The notes: generated by a model not told the origin, from the sequence alone. DNA of 64,000 nt from Nematostella vectensis (GCF_932526225.1 NC_064045.1:10072022-10136021); one strand, 5' to 3'. Positions 1 through 12,843 are shown, counted from the first letter of the stretch. Numbers and translations are program-made.

Positions 1-468
1 GGTTCTTATTGGAAAGAAATTTTTCGCGCCAAAGGTACAATCAGATTAAGCACGTACGTAATTTATTTACTTGTATTGGGAGCATGAAAGAACCGCTGAC
101 GATACCAAGTACATGGAACCTTTTTCTTCTTCAATGCTAACATGCCAATCTACACTCATTAAATTTATACTTTGTAGAGCAATTCTTATCTATTTAGTGT
201 GACAAATATCAGTCGCCATGTCAAATGAGGAACATTGATCATGCCTCGGGTGTTAATTTGCGTTATACACACACTTAACACTGATTATTTGATTCGTCTC
301 TTCAGGCAATGCTACAGAATGAACGAAGAGATTTGCTCTTTCACCCGCTGACATTGGAGCTAATTCGATATAAATGGTAAGAACATGATAAACTGCCTGA
401 TGGAAAAAAACCTCCACTTCCAAGATCAATCCATGCAAGAACTGGACAAAATATCATTGAACTGCAGC

Positions 469-698
469 TTAATGCCGCATTGTCACCAGTTTACTTCCGG
501 AGGTACGACGGAAACCTCAACCGTTAAAATACAAAAGAATCTATTAAAATCCGAGATATTAAACAGGCCATCCGCTCTAAATTATCAATCACATCCTCAA
601 AGAAACTTCCAATAAACACACTGCTTTCAATATTTTGAAATATTTTTCGCGTTTTCCGTTTTTCGACCGGAAGTAACCTGGTGATAATGCGGCTTTAA
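469..698. mobile_element. MITE with TTAA target duplication, copy 1
   Basis: Short non-autonomous element bounded by TTAA at 469-472 and 695-698. The ends are imperfect terminal inverted repeats of about 28 bp (left starts TGCCGCATTGTCACCAG, right ends CTGGTGATAATGCGGC). A second copy lies inverted at 22691-22946 with the same ends and TTAA flanks. TTAA duplication is known for piggyBac and Kolobok type elements; which superfamily mobilised this one cannot be told because it has no coding capacity. Confidence 0.75.
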
Positions 699-802
699 GC
701 TATGTTATACACGATAATTATCGTCTATTGTTTTTTATTCTGTGAAAAAAAAACAGGATCTCCCTGTTTGGCGGCCATTTTGGAATGCAGTGGCGATATG
801 TG

Positions 803-1905
803 CACGACAGTCGGGAAAGGTCCTTGATGGACTTAATGCCCGACAGTTTTCAAATTTATTCAAATAACCCAATAAATTGTCGACCTAGTGAGTAAAAAAA
901 TATCTATATTTGCCGAGAAAGGGCAAGCATATCTGAACTGAGCTTTGTTGTCGGTATTGGATGTTTTCCGTCGTCTATGTACACTAGGAATCGTTATCAA
1001 AGTGACACTGAATTTTAATTTATACAACTTTCGGACAGGTCTTCAATGGACTATATGCCCGACAGTTTCCAATTTATTCAAATGGGCCAGTAAATTGCCA
1101 GCCTAGTGAGTTCAAAGTATCCTATATTTGTTTAGAAAGGGCAAGCGATTCTGAATTGGACTTTGTTGTCGGAATTGAATGTTTTTCTTTACTTGTAATC
1201 ACTATAAAATTGTTATTTTAGTGACAATTTCCTGCTACAATAACACAGTCGGGAAATGTGTTTATAGTATACAAGCACGAAACAACTTTCTTTTTCGGCA
1301 ACAAAGCTCGTTAGATTCGCTATTTCTTAATGCGGCTGGTGCCCAATTATAAAAATTATATTTATTTTTCTCCTTTTCTTATTTAATAAGTAATATCTGT
1401 ATAATAGAGGGTGCTAATAAAATAAATGTTGTTGTAAAAAAATGTTGTTGTTGCTTGCCCTTTCTATACAAATATATACTACTTTGAGCTAACAAGGCTG
1501 ACAATTTACCATGCAAAATGAGCAAATTGAGAGTGTCGATAATTTAGCAGCATATTGTAATTTTAGTGCCACTAAAATTACGATACATAGTCAACAGAAA
1601 ACGTTTAATACATAAGACCAATATGGCGGCAGTAAAAACATGACTTTATCCCCGTATTTTTTACTCAAGACTAGTTGGCCTTGTATTACCAGTGAAAACA
1701 GTTAATCTAACTACTAATCAACGAGAATATACACGTTTTACGGCCATAGCTCACATGCACTTTAAGGTTTTTTTTAAATAAATTGAAAACTGTCGGGCAT
1801 TTAGTCCATTCAGGACCTTTCCCTACTGTCGGGCATTTAGTCCATTCAGGACCTTTCCCTACTGTCGGGCATTTAGTCCATTCAGGACCTTTCCCTACTG
1901 TCGGG
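803..1905. mobile_element. Fold-back repeat element, about 1.1 kb
   Basis: The left end (GACAGTCGGGAAAGGTCC, from about 805) reappears inverted at the right end (GGACCTTTCCCTACTGTC, to about 1905). A block with CCCGACAGTTT and an AT-rich tail occurs directly at about 835-900 and 1060-1140, and inverted at about 1470-1530 and 1770-1800. This makes a long imperfect inverted repeat. The right end is expanded as a 36-bp tandem repeat, about three copies at 1788-1905. No coding sequence and no convincing target duplication were seen. Confidence 0.55.
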
Positions 1906-2020
1906 TAGTATAGGCACTGCGATTTTGGAAAATACGGAAGCGTAGGAGTAGACCGTATTTTGCTACATTTGGGTGCCACGTGAGCTTTACACTATATTGC
2001 TACTGTGTTGTCTTTTTTAG

Positions 2021-5000
2021 GAGTCTATTTGGTCTTCGATTTTTCTATTTGGGTGCAATTCTCCACCTCGTGTACATCACTGTCCTCACGTTCTACGTGC
2101 AGTGTCAAAATGAGCGACATATAGACAGGACCTGGTCAAACCGAACAACGACAGCCATATTTGATAAGGTACGACTTGATCGACATCGATGAGACCTGGT
2201 TAAACCGAACAACGACAGCCTTATTTGATAAGGTATGACTATATCGACATCGATGAGACCTGGTTAAACCGAACAACGACAGCCTTATTTGATAAGGTAT
2301 GACTAGATAGACATCGATAAGACCTGGTTAAACCGAACAACGACAGCCATATTTGATAAGGTATGATTAGACCGACATCGATAAGACCTGGTTAAACCGA
2401 ACAACGACAGCCATATTTGATAAGGTATGATTAGACCGACATCGATAAGAAACCGAACAACGAAAGCCATAAGGTATGACAGGGCCTGATTTAACAGAAC
2501 AACGGTTGCCTTGTTTGAAGTTGTCATGCTACCTGGTTATTCTCGAGGATCCATCGCTTTCTACGTTGAGCGCCTTCAAATATCGCTGGTCCCTTCTTGG
2601 TCTAACGCGTTATATGCCTATTCTGCTATTATATAGCATTCCTTGTAAGCCTAGATGTATGTGTTGGAGTTTTATATTCGGCGAGAAAACCCGGAGTCTG
2701 CTCCATTGGCCACCATTTTGGACGTGGAGGAGGGGAACTAGGGATAGTTGACAAAAAAAGCCCCAGTCCTTCGCGTTCGTAAAAATGACGGCCAAATAAC
2801 AAACTCCGGATTTTTTTTGCCGAAATAAGCCCCAATACCTACAGGTAGGCTATCTTTTTGTTGACATCTGGTTGTTTCCGTCAGGTGTTGTGCAACCAGT
2901 ACACAGTTGATGCCGCTGAAGTTGCAATCCTGATCATTTCAGTTTTCAATTTAGGCATCGAGTTCTATCAAATGTACACAGAGGTGAGATCATTTTTCCC
3001 TTATTATATCATAAAATACATGGTCCTGGATATTATAGAAGTTTAAGGGCAATAGAGTAAGTCAACCTTCATATCATCCTGAATTTACTGTTTGCCTGGC
3101 TCGGTGCTAAAGTGCACTGTTTTTTTTTTTTTACATTTGCACTATAGCCAAAACTATGGAATTTTAAAACACATTTTTTAAAGTAGCGTTTGATTTATAA
3201 GTTCATATATTTAATTTTATAACCGTCTAGTACATACAGTATTATTGTTATTAAGAATTATAAAGCGCAACAGGGCAGTGTATAAGGCCAAATAACTTAT
3301 CTCATATGATTTTATTTTTATTGGCATTGTCATTCTCTTCATTCTTCATCGTTATCGTTTCTCTTGTTGTTATTGCTCTTCTAGTCGTCATTGTTGCTGT
3401 TGTTATCGCATTGTTATTGTCATTGTCATGTGTCACCGTCGTCGTCATCGTTTCCCTTATTGTTACTGTTGCTTTTGTTGTTGTTGTTTTCGTTATCGCT
3501 ATTGCAATTGTCATCGTCATCGTCACGTCATCGTCATCCTCACGTCATTGTCATCCTTACGTCATCTTCATCCTTACGTCATCGTTATCATCACGTCATC
3601 GTCATCCTCTCGTCATCGTCATCCTCACGTCATTGTCATCCTTACGTCATCGTCATCCTTTCGTCATCGTCATCGTCACGTCATCGTCATCCTTACGTCA
3701 TCGTCATCCTCACGTCGTCGTCATCGTTATCGTCTTCCACGTCATTTTCATCGCCATTGTCATTTTTATCGTTATCGTTAATGTCATCGTTATTGTTTTA
3801 GAAATGGGACTATATAGAAACGAGTAACGTGGTCGAGTTCTCGACGTTCACGTGCGCGCTGGTCGCACTCGGGATAAAGTATTTCACCCAAGAGGGAGAT
3901 GATTTGTATTTATACTGGAGTTTCACCATAGTCTTGGTGTTACTCGCGTACCTCACCATGCTTCTACAGTTTCAAAGGTAAATAAAGAAACGGTAGCCTT
4001 AGTCCCAGGAGTTCTTAGCGGGTTTCTTGCGCTCGGAGATGAGCAGCGTGGGGCCTTGGTCGAGGTCAACCACAAGGGAGATGGTTTCCTGTGGCGTCAC
4101 TTACTTTTGGCACAGGCAACCCAATCTTACACCCGGGTAAGAAACATTGCAGTGGCGCGTTCTAGAACTGAATGGGGCTATACAATAAAAAAATGAAAAT
4201 GGATATATATTAATATTACAAGGAATGTAGCACATTTTAATTGAGGGTGTTATACATAAGGTCTAAAAAAGGTAAGGTTTATTAAATATGTTACCTATAA
4301 CCTCAATTTATTTCTTTGTCTAGTTTGTTTCAGAATGGAATCTACGTCACGATGCTGTTTGAGGTTCTCAAGACCCTTCTGAGGGTGAGCTTTTGTTTGG
4401 GGAAGGAGCGTTTGGTGTGACTGTTCTTTTTATCTCTTTTTATATTCTTTTTATATCTGATACTAGCGGGGAAGGGGTTGGGGGGGGCGTGACTCTTCTT
4501 TTGTCATGACTATTGATCTGGAAAGGCAGTTAAAATAGAGTTTTAAGTGAATCAACTTTGGTAACTCCTTTTGAGGTATGTTGTCGTTTGTTGTAGGTGA
4601 TGTGCGTGTTTTTGCTGCTCTTCTATGGTTATGCCGTCGTCTTTCAGCTCTTGCTATCGAAGGAATCCAACGTGAGTTATGGTCAAATTGATAATCACCC
4701 TGTGCTATATTGTGTATATTTGCTCAGCTGTTAGCTACTAGTTTAACTAACAGACAAATCTGAAATTTGTAAAACATCACCCTAGATCACCCTGGTACCA
4801 CAACCATTATCTTCGCTCGTGTAACGTCAGATTCGCAAGTACAAAAGCAAAGATAAAACCCCTGGGACCAAGGGTAAGGCCAGTACGTGCCCAGTCACGT
4901 GGGCATGTCTCGACCCATTCTCCACTCAACAAATGATAATGCAAGAGGGCCGCCAAAGACACCATTCTGATTGAGCAACGATCGTCGCATATAAGACAAT

Positions 5001-7725
5001 TTAGTATAAATAAAGTATAAATTCAGAGTATGAATATGAGGTCTGCCTGCAGGTATTTCCAAAGGCGAGTCGCCATTCTTTATTTCCAAGATGTCATTGC
5101 GACGCGATAATGGATAGTGTACCATAAATTACCTTCAAAGCAGGCAAAAATATCCTGTATTGATGAAGTTTTTGTTCCTATTCATTTGGTTTCTTTTCTT
5201 TCAGTGGATGATGACAGGCCACAAACCAGACTATGAATCCATTCAAACTGTAAGTCTATCAATGTAGCAGCACCCTGGCTCCACCCTGATGACCCCACCA
5301 TGACCCCACCCTTGCCCCACCCTAACCCAACACTTGCTCCTTCCTGATGACCCCACCCTGACCCCACCCTTACCCCACCCTTACCCCACCCTTACCCCAC
5401 CCTGACCCAACACTTGCTCCTTCCTGATGACCCCACCCTGACCCCACCCTGACCCAACCCTTGCTCCTTCCTGATGACCACACCCTTGCCCCACCCTGAC
5501 CCCACCCTGACCCAACCCTTGCCCCACCCTGACCCCACCCTGACCCAACACTTGCTATTTCCTGATAACCCCACCCTTGCCCCAACCTGACCCACCCTTT
5601 CCCCACCCTGACCCCACCCTTGCGCCACCCTGTCCCCACCCTGACCCACCCTGGCGCATCGCGGGTGTTGTGCCAGGGAAGCTTGGATGGAGGCATGACG
5701 AATTTTTCGGGCGAGGGCCGGGGGGAGGGCTAGTGAGATTTTCATCCTCAGTAAACATTTCACCACCAATTTAATTTTTCTCCCACCGCACGCACAGAAG
5801 AAACTTCCATCGCTATGGCGGGAAACTAAGGCATCCTTGATTTGACTAGGATTGTACATTCGTAATTTTAATTTAGCAACTCGCTAAAACGTGACGAAAC
5901 TTCGTGAAAAAACAGCGGGGTATAAATTCTCCTTGAAACAGCACCGGCATTTCTGGCGATACCCTGACTTCGCAAAGCTGGCGCTTTCATCCGCACGTGG
6001 CTTCACGGGCATGAGTTCAAACTTACAGTCCTCCCAGTCCAATCTTACATTTCATAAGCCTTAGTTTGTGTTTGTTCTCTTTCTCCGCACCATTACTTTT
6101 AGGACCCATTCCAGAATGTCAGCTCATCATTTCTCAAAGTCCTCGTCATGACAATCGGAGAAATCGAGTACACAAGATTCTTCGTCGACGAGCCTCTCGC
6201 CCTTCCGAACTTGTCCAGATTAGTGTTTCTATCATTCTGCCTGTTCCTGCCGATAGTGCTTATGAATCTTACGGTAAGTGTCGAGTAATATCCGAGGTCT
6301 TACCGAGGAAATAAAAGATTGCAACTCCGTGACCAAGAAATTTGACAGTCAAGATTTTCTCTTAGGTTTGTTAAAACACATTTAACTCACACTTCTGAAA
6401 GTCGTCTGTACGCAGCATGTGTTTATTTTGGCTGGAATATGCCTTTCAAAAAGTCACGTGCCTTTTCAGTGCAAGTCGCTTATTGATATGCCGTAGACCT
6501 AACACAATAGTCTTATATATGCTTTCTTCGTTTTGAATATATCTTAAGTTCCACCTCTGATATAAAAAAATTCTCGAGATCTCAGTCGTGTGCTTTTATT
6601 AAACGTTTATTATCTCCCCCCCCCCCCCCCCCCCCACCTCCCTCTCCCATTTGCCTTTGCCGTGACTGTAGTTTGTATGGATAGAAGTTAAGTGCTCGAG
6701 CTCCAGATTGGCTGGTCATTCAATTAGCAAGGTTAAAATCTATATTCTTATAGATTTGCCTGGGGTAGTTGGCGCATTTTTCATAAGCCAACTACCCCCT
6801 TCCCTGCCCCTCAAATCAGAGCTGGAGAGGCAGGCATGTAGAGTACTAATTTTGCATCATAGGGGAGGGGACGGGGAGAATTTGTTTCCAAGATGGCGGC
6901 GGCTTATTTCACAGGAGGCCTAATTTGATAAAGCTCACTTTTCTGATGGCTACTTAAGCAAAATGATGACCCTATTGTCGAGACATTGCATGGCAAATAA
7001 GTGAATCTCTGGCGGACTTAAGAAAAGTATATCTTGCGTGTCAATTGGATACCTTGATTTATTAATTTTTTAGATTGGTCTTGCCGTTGGGGACATCGAT
7101 TCTATCCAGAAGAACGCGGAGATCAAAAGACTGGCAATTCAGGTACCAGAAACAATAAAACTATCGTTGTTTTTATATTCGATTGTTGCAGCCTTCATCA
7201 CACCTTAGATATCTGTCCTCGCTTATTCAAAACTATGCACCGAATCTGATAATCAGGAATAAAATAAATATTCGTGTTGCGCTTGTGTTACGATTTTCGG
7301 GGGTGGGGGGTGGGGGTGGGGGGCTCAGATAAAAACAGACAGGGGTGATCGTCGGCAAAATCAATTATAACTTCTTACCCATAAGAGATAGCAAATTGGG
7401 TGTGGTAGAAGGAATTTTTAACTAATAGAATCGTAAAAATCGTTAAACACCTATCGAATTTTATACCCTATTATAACAGAATCGGAACAATCCTTCAACA
7501 ACCCCTAGGGAATAGCGGTTGGTCGGGATTCTATACCCTAAAAGATAGGTCGATCACCCCCATCTACTTTTCTGGAGAGTCCCTCCTTCTCCGGGTACGA
7601 ACAGGCGCGTACACAGGGTGTGCCCCCCCCACACACACACACACCGTGGGGGTCAAATAGTGGGTCCTTTTTTATTAAGGACTCTTTACTATGCTTTTTC
7701 CATATGATGACTATAACTGCGCACC

Positions 7726-7756
<31 letters not shown>

Positions 7757-9354
7757 ACACACCGTGGGGGTCAAATAGTGGGTCCTTTTTTATTAATGAC
7801 TCTTTACTATGCTTTATCCATATGATGACTATAACTGCGCACCCCCCCCCCCCCCCCAAAAAAAAAAAAACACACACACACTTTGGTGGTCAAATAGTGG
7901 GTCCTTTCTTATTAAGGAATCTTCAAATACTATGCTTTTTTCATATGATACCTATGACTGCGCCCCCCCCCCCCCCCCCTTCAGCCAAACCTCGGTACGC
8001 GCCTGACAATGCACCCTTTCCAGACTAAATGAATACTTTGTGTTGCGCCTATGCGCCATTCAGTGGCCTTATCACCTTATCACCATTTATTTCCCTTTCA
8101 CAGATCGATTCTATCTACGAATTTGAAGAGAAGCTACCCTGCTTTGTCTATTGTCGATTCTACAAATCTGAAACCGTGAAAAAACCCAACGAGAAGCCTA
8201 AGACAGTCCTTCAGAAGATAAAGGTAGACGGCGATCGATCAGGCTCTGGTCCAGGAAAACTTTTTGACCTTTACAAAAAGGGGCAGTGCACTGTCGCCTT
8301 AATTGACAAAACATGCAGCTCAAAGTTTGACCTGTTTTCGTAGGTGTAAATAGTTCTGGATTCGCGCCTTGGGAATTCCTCTAGAGAGAGGGATGTGAAG
8401 TGTTTACTAATTAACATAACAGCAAAGGGGGGTCTGCTCAGGATTCCTGTGGTGGGCAAGGGGGACTGGGGAGATTCGGGCGAGTTCACATCGTCAATCA
8501 CAGGAAAACCGAAACAGCACAGGACTAGGCTGATTATCAAACACTTTTTTCAGGGGCGACTCAGTAATCGTCTGTTGGAGACAACAGAAGGAGTGTTGGA
8601 AAATAGCCCTGAACGCTGGTCAGACGTCACCGACAATCTGACCAATAAGATGCAAGCACAGGAAGACCGGTAAGAATTTGATTTTATTTAAAGAAACGCT
8701 TGGCTGCGTACCGTAAGGCGTCTATTAAATTTTGATGGTCCGTTCACTAAATGACAAACCCAAGTGCAGTGGGGCTCTAGTCTCAGTCAGGATCACATTA
8801 AATTATAGCCTGCGTAGCAAGCGTTTCTTGGTATTAAGTAAGTCTCACCCGGTAGAAGCCATACTCAGATTAATTGAATTTGATTTTTATGAACGGATTT
8901 CCTATCTCATATATTTTTAAGCTGGATGGGAGGGGAGGGGGCGTTTGTTAGAATGGGGCGTTCATTAAAAACCTCGATATCTTAAAACCTCGGAACTCAA
9001 ACCCTCGGTAACTCAAACGCGCCTTAACTCAAACCCTCGGTAAATCAAAACCTTGGTAACTCAAACCCTCGATAACTCCAACCCTCGGTAACTTAAACCT
9101 TAGCCCTCTATAATCCCCGATCTCGAACCCTCTTTAGCATGTAACCTTGGAAACGATTCCTCGGTAATTAGTACTCACGCTAACTTGAACCATATTTGCT
9201 TGTATGATAGCCTGGTGTTAATATGTGGAATTGTGTTCTTTTTTTTTTTAGAATGGAACTAATCTCGCAAGAGATGATAAAACAACGAACGATGCTAGAA
9301 AGGATTTTGGAAAAAATCGACAAAGAGCCCCAGCAAGGGGACACAGTGCTATAG
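2021..9354 (+). CDS. TRPA1: TRPA1-like cation channel, C-terminal part (5' end outside window)
   Basis: Member of the ankyrin TRP channel family, plasma-membrane non-selective cation channels gated by irritants or temperature. Only the membrane domain and C-terminus are here, about 393 residues; the ankyrin repeats must lie upstream. Exons with matching phases: 2021-2168 (S1), 2885-2983 (S2), 3802-3977 (S3-S4 region, contains SNVVEFSTF), 4324-4384, 4597-4671 (S5), 5205-5249, 6103-6273 (pore and S6), 7074-7142, 8104-8223, 8554-8669, 9252-9354 with stop TAG. The pore reads MTIGEIEY, and S6 runs IVLMNLT into IGLAVGDI across a splice, the TRPA1 signature. The end of the protein is charged and probably helical (LERILEKIDKEPQQ). 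The first visible exon ends inside a 64-bp tandem array. Exon 8104-8223 could read through its donor to a stop at 8341, a possible short isoform. A polyadenylation signal AATAAA lies at 9707-9712. Confidence 0.85.
2115..2448 (+). repeat. 64-bp tandem array containing exon end and splice donor
   Basis: Five units of 64 bp (anchor GACCTGG at 2129, 2193, 2257, 2321, 2385) plus a broken sixth. The first unit is the 3' end of the TRPA1-like S1 exon with its donor (GATAAG then GTACGA at 2168/2169). Later units repeat the exon end and a donor-like GATAAG/GTATGA. Confidence 0.85.
3306..3800. repeat. GTC/ATC-rich simple repeat
   Basis: About 490 bp of degenerate trinucleotide repeat, mostly CATCGTCATCCTCACGT-type units, ending directly at the splice acceptor (AG at 3800-3801) of the next TRPA1-like exon. 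Open frames across it are repeat artefacts. Confidence 0.9.
5262..5655. repeat. CCCCACCCTGACC minisatellite
   Basis: Degenerate tandem array of ACCCCACCCTGACCCAACAC and CTTGCTCCTTCCTGATG units in a TRPA1-like intron, starting about a dozen bases after the exon donor at 5249. The long open frames over it on both strands are compositional. Confidence 0.9.
6826..6905. repeat. Dispersed repeat, inverted partner at 10556-10630
   Basis: A stretch with GGGGAGGGGACGGG, then TTTCCAAGATGGCGGCGGC, is about 80% similar by eye to the reverse complement of 10556-10630. Both are probably ends or fragments of the same dispersed element; termini were not resolved. Confidence 0.45.
7597..8005. mobile_element. 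hAT-like MITE with internal tandem units
   Basis: Ends are CAGGCGCGTAC (7600 region) and GTACGCGCCTG (to about 8005), an 11-bp terminal inverted repeat beginning CAG as in many hAT elements. The inside holds about three to four units of roughly 115 bp, each with GTGGGTCCTTTTTTATTAA, CTTTACTATGC, a CATATGATGACTATAACTGC block and a poly-C tract. A truncated relative is at about 17865-18035. No 8-bp target duplication was found. Confidence 0.55.
8965..9135. repeat. Short minisatellite (AACTCAAACCCTCGGT)
   Basis: Degenerate tandem copies of a unit of about 17 bp in the last TRPA1-like intron. Confidence 0.7.
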
Positions 9355-9725
9355 AAGCCAAAATACAGCATTGTAGCCCCATTGTTACTGTTGTTGTCTT
9401 ATATATTGATTGAATATTGATTCACATATTCAATGAGAATGTCAAGAAGTCAATCAAAATTGAAACGGCGGGTTTAAAACACAAGCTTCATATGGAATGG
9501 CTCGAGCTATTGGAGAGAAGAACATCAACGAAATCTAGACGTCGGGACAGAACTGAATTTATTCCAAGACATTCAGCAATCACACACGGGGTAGACACTT
9601 TACAAATAAGGGCATGATGTCCATATACGGAAATTTAACACAAGCTGCCCAAAATAGGAGAATTAGAAACGGACATGCGCACTCTTTACAACTTACACTC
9701 GCACAAAATAAAATCAAAAGCAACA

Positions 9726-9994
9726 TACACCTATTTCAAATAAGGATGCACTCGAGAATCCGTGTGTCGTAACCCGCGTTGGTTCATGGGTAGCGTATGA
9801 ATGGCTGAATCCTTGTATCTGAAAGCCATGTGATTGTTCATAAATAAGAAGGTAAACAAGAATCTACAGCTTTTGAAACCTGGATTAGTATGTTATTTAC
9901 GGTCTTGTGCTTATTTATTTGATACCCATGAAGCACTGCGTGTTACGATACACAAATTTACCGAATGCAACGGGCCTTATTTGAAATAGGTGTA
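9726..9994. mobile_element. Tc1/mariner-type MITE
   Basis: A perfect 18-bp terminal inverted repeat (CACCTATTTCAAATAAGG at 9728; its complement ends at 9992) is flanked on both sides by TA (9726-9727 and 9993-9994), the Tc1/mariner target duplication. The 265-bp element has no coding capacity. It lies just downstream of the TRPA1-like polyadenylation signal. Confidence 0.85.
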
Positions 9995-10453
9995 TAACCG
10001 GAGCAGAGGTTCAAATGGTTTCAAGAGCCTTTGTGGTGGCGCTTTTGATTTTGAATTTTAGAACAAGGAAGCCAAGGAAGCGTAAACAGCAGCAGACTTA
10101 AAAAAAGCACGCAAAATACACTCGCGAGCTCAATCCCGATTCAGGATGGCCGCGTAATTTTCGATACAGTTGCGATGTGTTATCGATGTTTTTTGTTCCT
10201 TCTTTCTCTTTTTTCTTATTATTATTTAAAAATAAATAAACTCTTTCTCACCTAAGTCAGATGTCTATCTCCGTTCGTGGGGAATACGCTGCCAGGGAGA
10301 GTCTGAAAACTCGGCATGTACAGGGGAGTTGGGGTGGCAAAAAATCCACCAGGTCGGGTATCACCAGATCGGCGGTAGTGTGGGGGAAAGGGGAGCATTT
10401 AAAATAAAGCCAGAAAGTGTAAACGCCATGAGTTAATTTGAGTATTTGCTCAA

Positions 10454-10459
10454 GTCTCT

Positions 10460-10493
<34 letters not shown>

Positions 10494-10502
10494 AGAAAGG
10501 TT
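10454..10502 (+). pseudogene. Truncated tRNA-Asn(GUU)
   Basis: The 5' two thirds of a tRNA-Asn gene are clear: GTCTCTGTGGCGCAATCGG, D arm, and anticodon loop CTGTTAAC (anticodon GTT). The sequence leaves the tRNA just after the anticodon arm, so the T arm and acceptor 3' strand are missing. One anticodon-stem base is also changed (AACAG instead of AACCG). Not a functional tRNA. Confidence 0.85.
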
Positions 10503-12843
10503 TTTGCATAATTTTGCATAATTTCGGTCGTGTCGATTTGGGTTTCCTGTGGTACAAGCCGCCGCCATCTTGGAAACGAAATCTCCCGTCCCCTCCCCCG
10601 ATGCGCAATTATGTAGTCTATGCGTTGCCTTTCCAGCTTCTATTTGGACAGACTCTTTCTGTTGAAACCAAGATTTGGGCTTTCTTTGGCAGTCAGCGAT
10701 ACAAAGCAGCCATGATTTTCCGCACTTGCCCTGTGTTTACGATAATTTTGAAAGCTTCTTCTTCGGTTTATACCGCGAATACGATGGCGATATCAAAGAA
10801 TTATTTGGTAAGTATGGGGACTTATGATCCGATGTTTTATTGGGTTTGCTTATCATGGCTTTCGAAGTTTGTCATTTGATGATAAAAGAACTCGGATATT
10901 CAAACTAACCCCTCACCTAAGGGCAAAGCGAAAGGTATTCAAACAGCCCAAATCCCATTGCCTGACGATTGTACTGTAAGGCTTTGTTTAAAAATGCAAC
11001 TAAGCCAAATAACTTTGGAAAGACAAACCAACCAAATTCATAAAATGACGGGTAAATAATAAGCATTCAGTAGATCTCTGTGTTATTTGATGAGACTTGT
11101 ATATAAAGGGAAATGTAAAATCAATCCGAATAATCTCATTTCACTGCCCCGCTTATCGGCCCTTCTAATATCAGACATAAAATTGTTTTTTTATTCGATA
11201 CTGGGTTTGCAGTTTTTTATATTTTGAGTCTATTTTTCCACAGCAATGTCCAGTCCAGAACTACTATGATTGCAAATCATTGCCCAAGAAATAAAACAAA
11301 ATTGATTGCTACATTATTTTAAACCAAGGCACAGCCATGGAGGAGACACAGAGATTCTTTAGAAATCAGTGGGCTCCAGTGAATACTGCAGTGTACTTAC
11401 ATGCAGAAATTATTGTTAGGGAGAAGCAGGAGATCATAAATTCTATATAGTTCACTAAATGTTAATACATGAGCAGTACCCTTTTCATTTGCTATTGTCA
11501 TGGCCACCACTTAGACCGAAATAGCTTACTGGGTATGTACAGGCATGCAACTCGGGGTGGGCACACGGGTTTTTGCCCTTCCCACTCAACCACCAAAAAG
11601 CAGTCTTGCTTAAAATATACTTACTTTCCATAATATGCAAACCCCCTACAGCTAATCAGATTTTCTGTTATGGTTATCAGACTTTTCCTTTCCTAGACAT
11701 ACCTTCAATTAAATATTTTCTTTTGTTTAATAAAATAAGACTACAAGCAATTTGTTTTTGTTCTATTTCTCTTATTAAACAAACAGAGAAACCATGAAAC
11801 AAACGGTTAGTGATCCGCAAAGACAGTGGCTGCAAAGTAAAGGGGGTCTTGCATAAATCTGGCTTATCGAAAATGTGCAAACTGCCCCACACAAATCTAA
11901 AAGAATATAGATTTAACCCTTGCAATTGAACGACCAACCAATCTATGAGCTTGAGCACTTTTCCACGAGAACTTCTAGTTTTACAATTCTATTTGTGGCA
12001 GCGAGCTTATTACGGAGATCAAATGAGCCAACTATTAGTTGTTTTATAACTCGAGGGTCTTTCATCTGTTTGGCTTATAGCTTGATCCACGAGAGTGAAC
12101 CTTCTACAGTTCGGTTTTACCTTATTAACAGCAAACAATGAAAAAATTATTATACGGTTATACTATAATTCCAGAATTTTGCATCTGATTGCCTCATAGC
12201 TTGGATAACGAGGTTGACAGGATAAACTTAATGCAATATCAAATTTTGGAGGATTTTTCTTGGAAATCCAGAAAGATATGCCATTATAAATAATTGTCCT
12301 ATTGTTAATGAGGAATTTGGGACCGTTTTCAACACTGATGCAACCGTTGCAATATAGTTTAGTTTTACCTCATTAACAACAAACAATGGAAAATTATTCT
12401 TGATACTATAATTCCAGAATCTTGCATCTGATTGGCTCATAGCTTGAATCACGTGGTTGACAGGATAAACCTAATGCAATATTGAATTTCGATTAAATTT
12501 TTGAGGATTTTCCTCGGAAATCTAGAGAGATATGGCACCGTAAATAATTTTCCTATAGTCTTTAAATATGAGGCAGAGATTTGCTTTAATCATACAGTGA
12601 TTCCACACCTAGACCAATTTACTTCATTAGCGAAAACCAATTAAGAAATTATTCATTGAGTTTTATCTCGAGTACCTTTGATCTGATTGGCTGATATGTT
12701 GTGAGGAGAGTGATCCTAATACGCCAATGGCATGCAAGGGATGTTTCCTGCAAAAGTTGCAAAAGATACAGCATCGCGATAATTTTTTATTCAACCACCG
12801 TTACGAATTGAATTTCCTAGATTCCAATCTTAATTCTGTTGAA
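10503..12843. other. Intergenic stretch, decayed repeats, no gene seen
   Basis: No exon or protein family was recognised. The 121-codon open frame at 10514-10879 overlaps the repeat shared with 6826-6905 and matches nothing known to me. A diverged direct repeat of about 140 bp, period about 240 bp, occurs near 12170-12310 and 12409-12560 (shared TTGCATCTGATTG, GGTTGACAGGATAAAC), with weaker relatives near 11960 and 12650. Confidence 0.5.

Noticed and set aside
3306-3827. 173-codon open frame, hydrophobic and Ser-rich
   Set aside because: Translation of the GTC/ATC repeat; three frames are open at once and the real exon only starts at 3802.
5370-5859. Gly/Trp/Val-rich frames on minus
   Set aside because: Antisense of the CCCCACCCTGACC minisatellite; repeat periodicity explains them.
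8224-8343. Continuation of a TRPA1-like exon to a stop at 8341
   Set aside because: Splicing 8223 to 8554 keeps phase and leads to a sensible C-terminus; read-through is kept only as a possible isoform.
10514-10879. 121-codon plus-strand frame
   Set aside because: Overlaps a dispersed repeat shared with 6826-6905 and has no recognisable domain.
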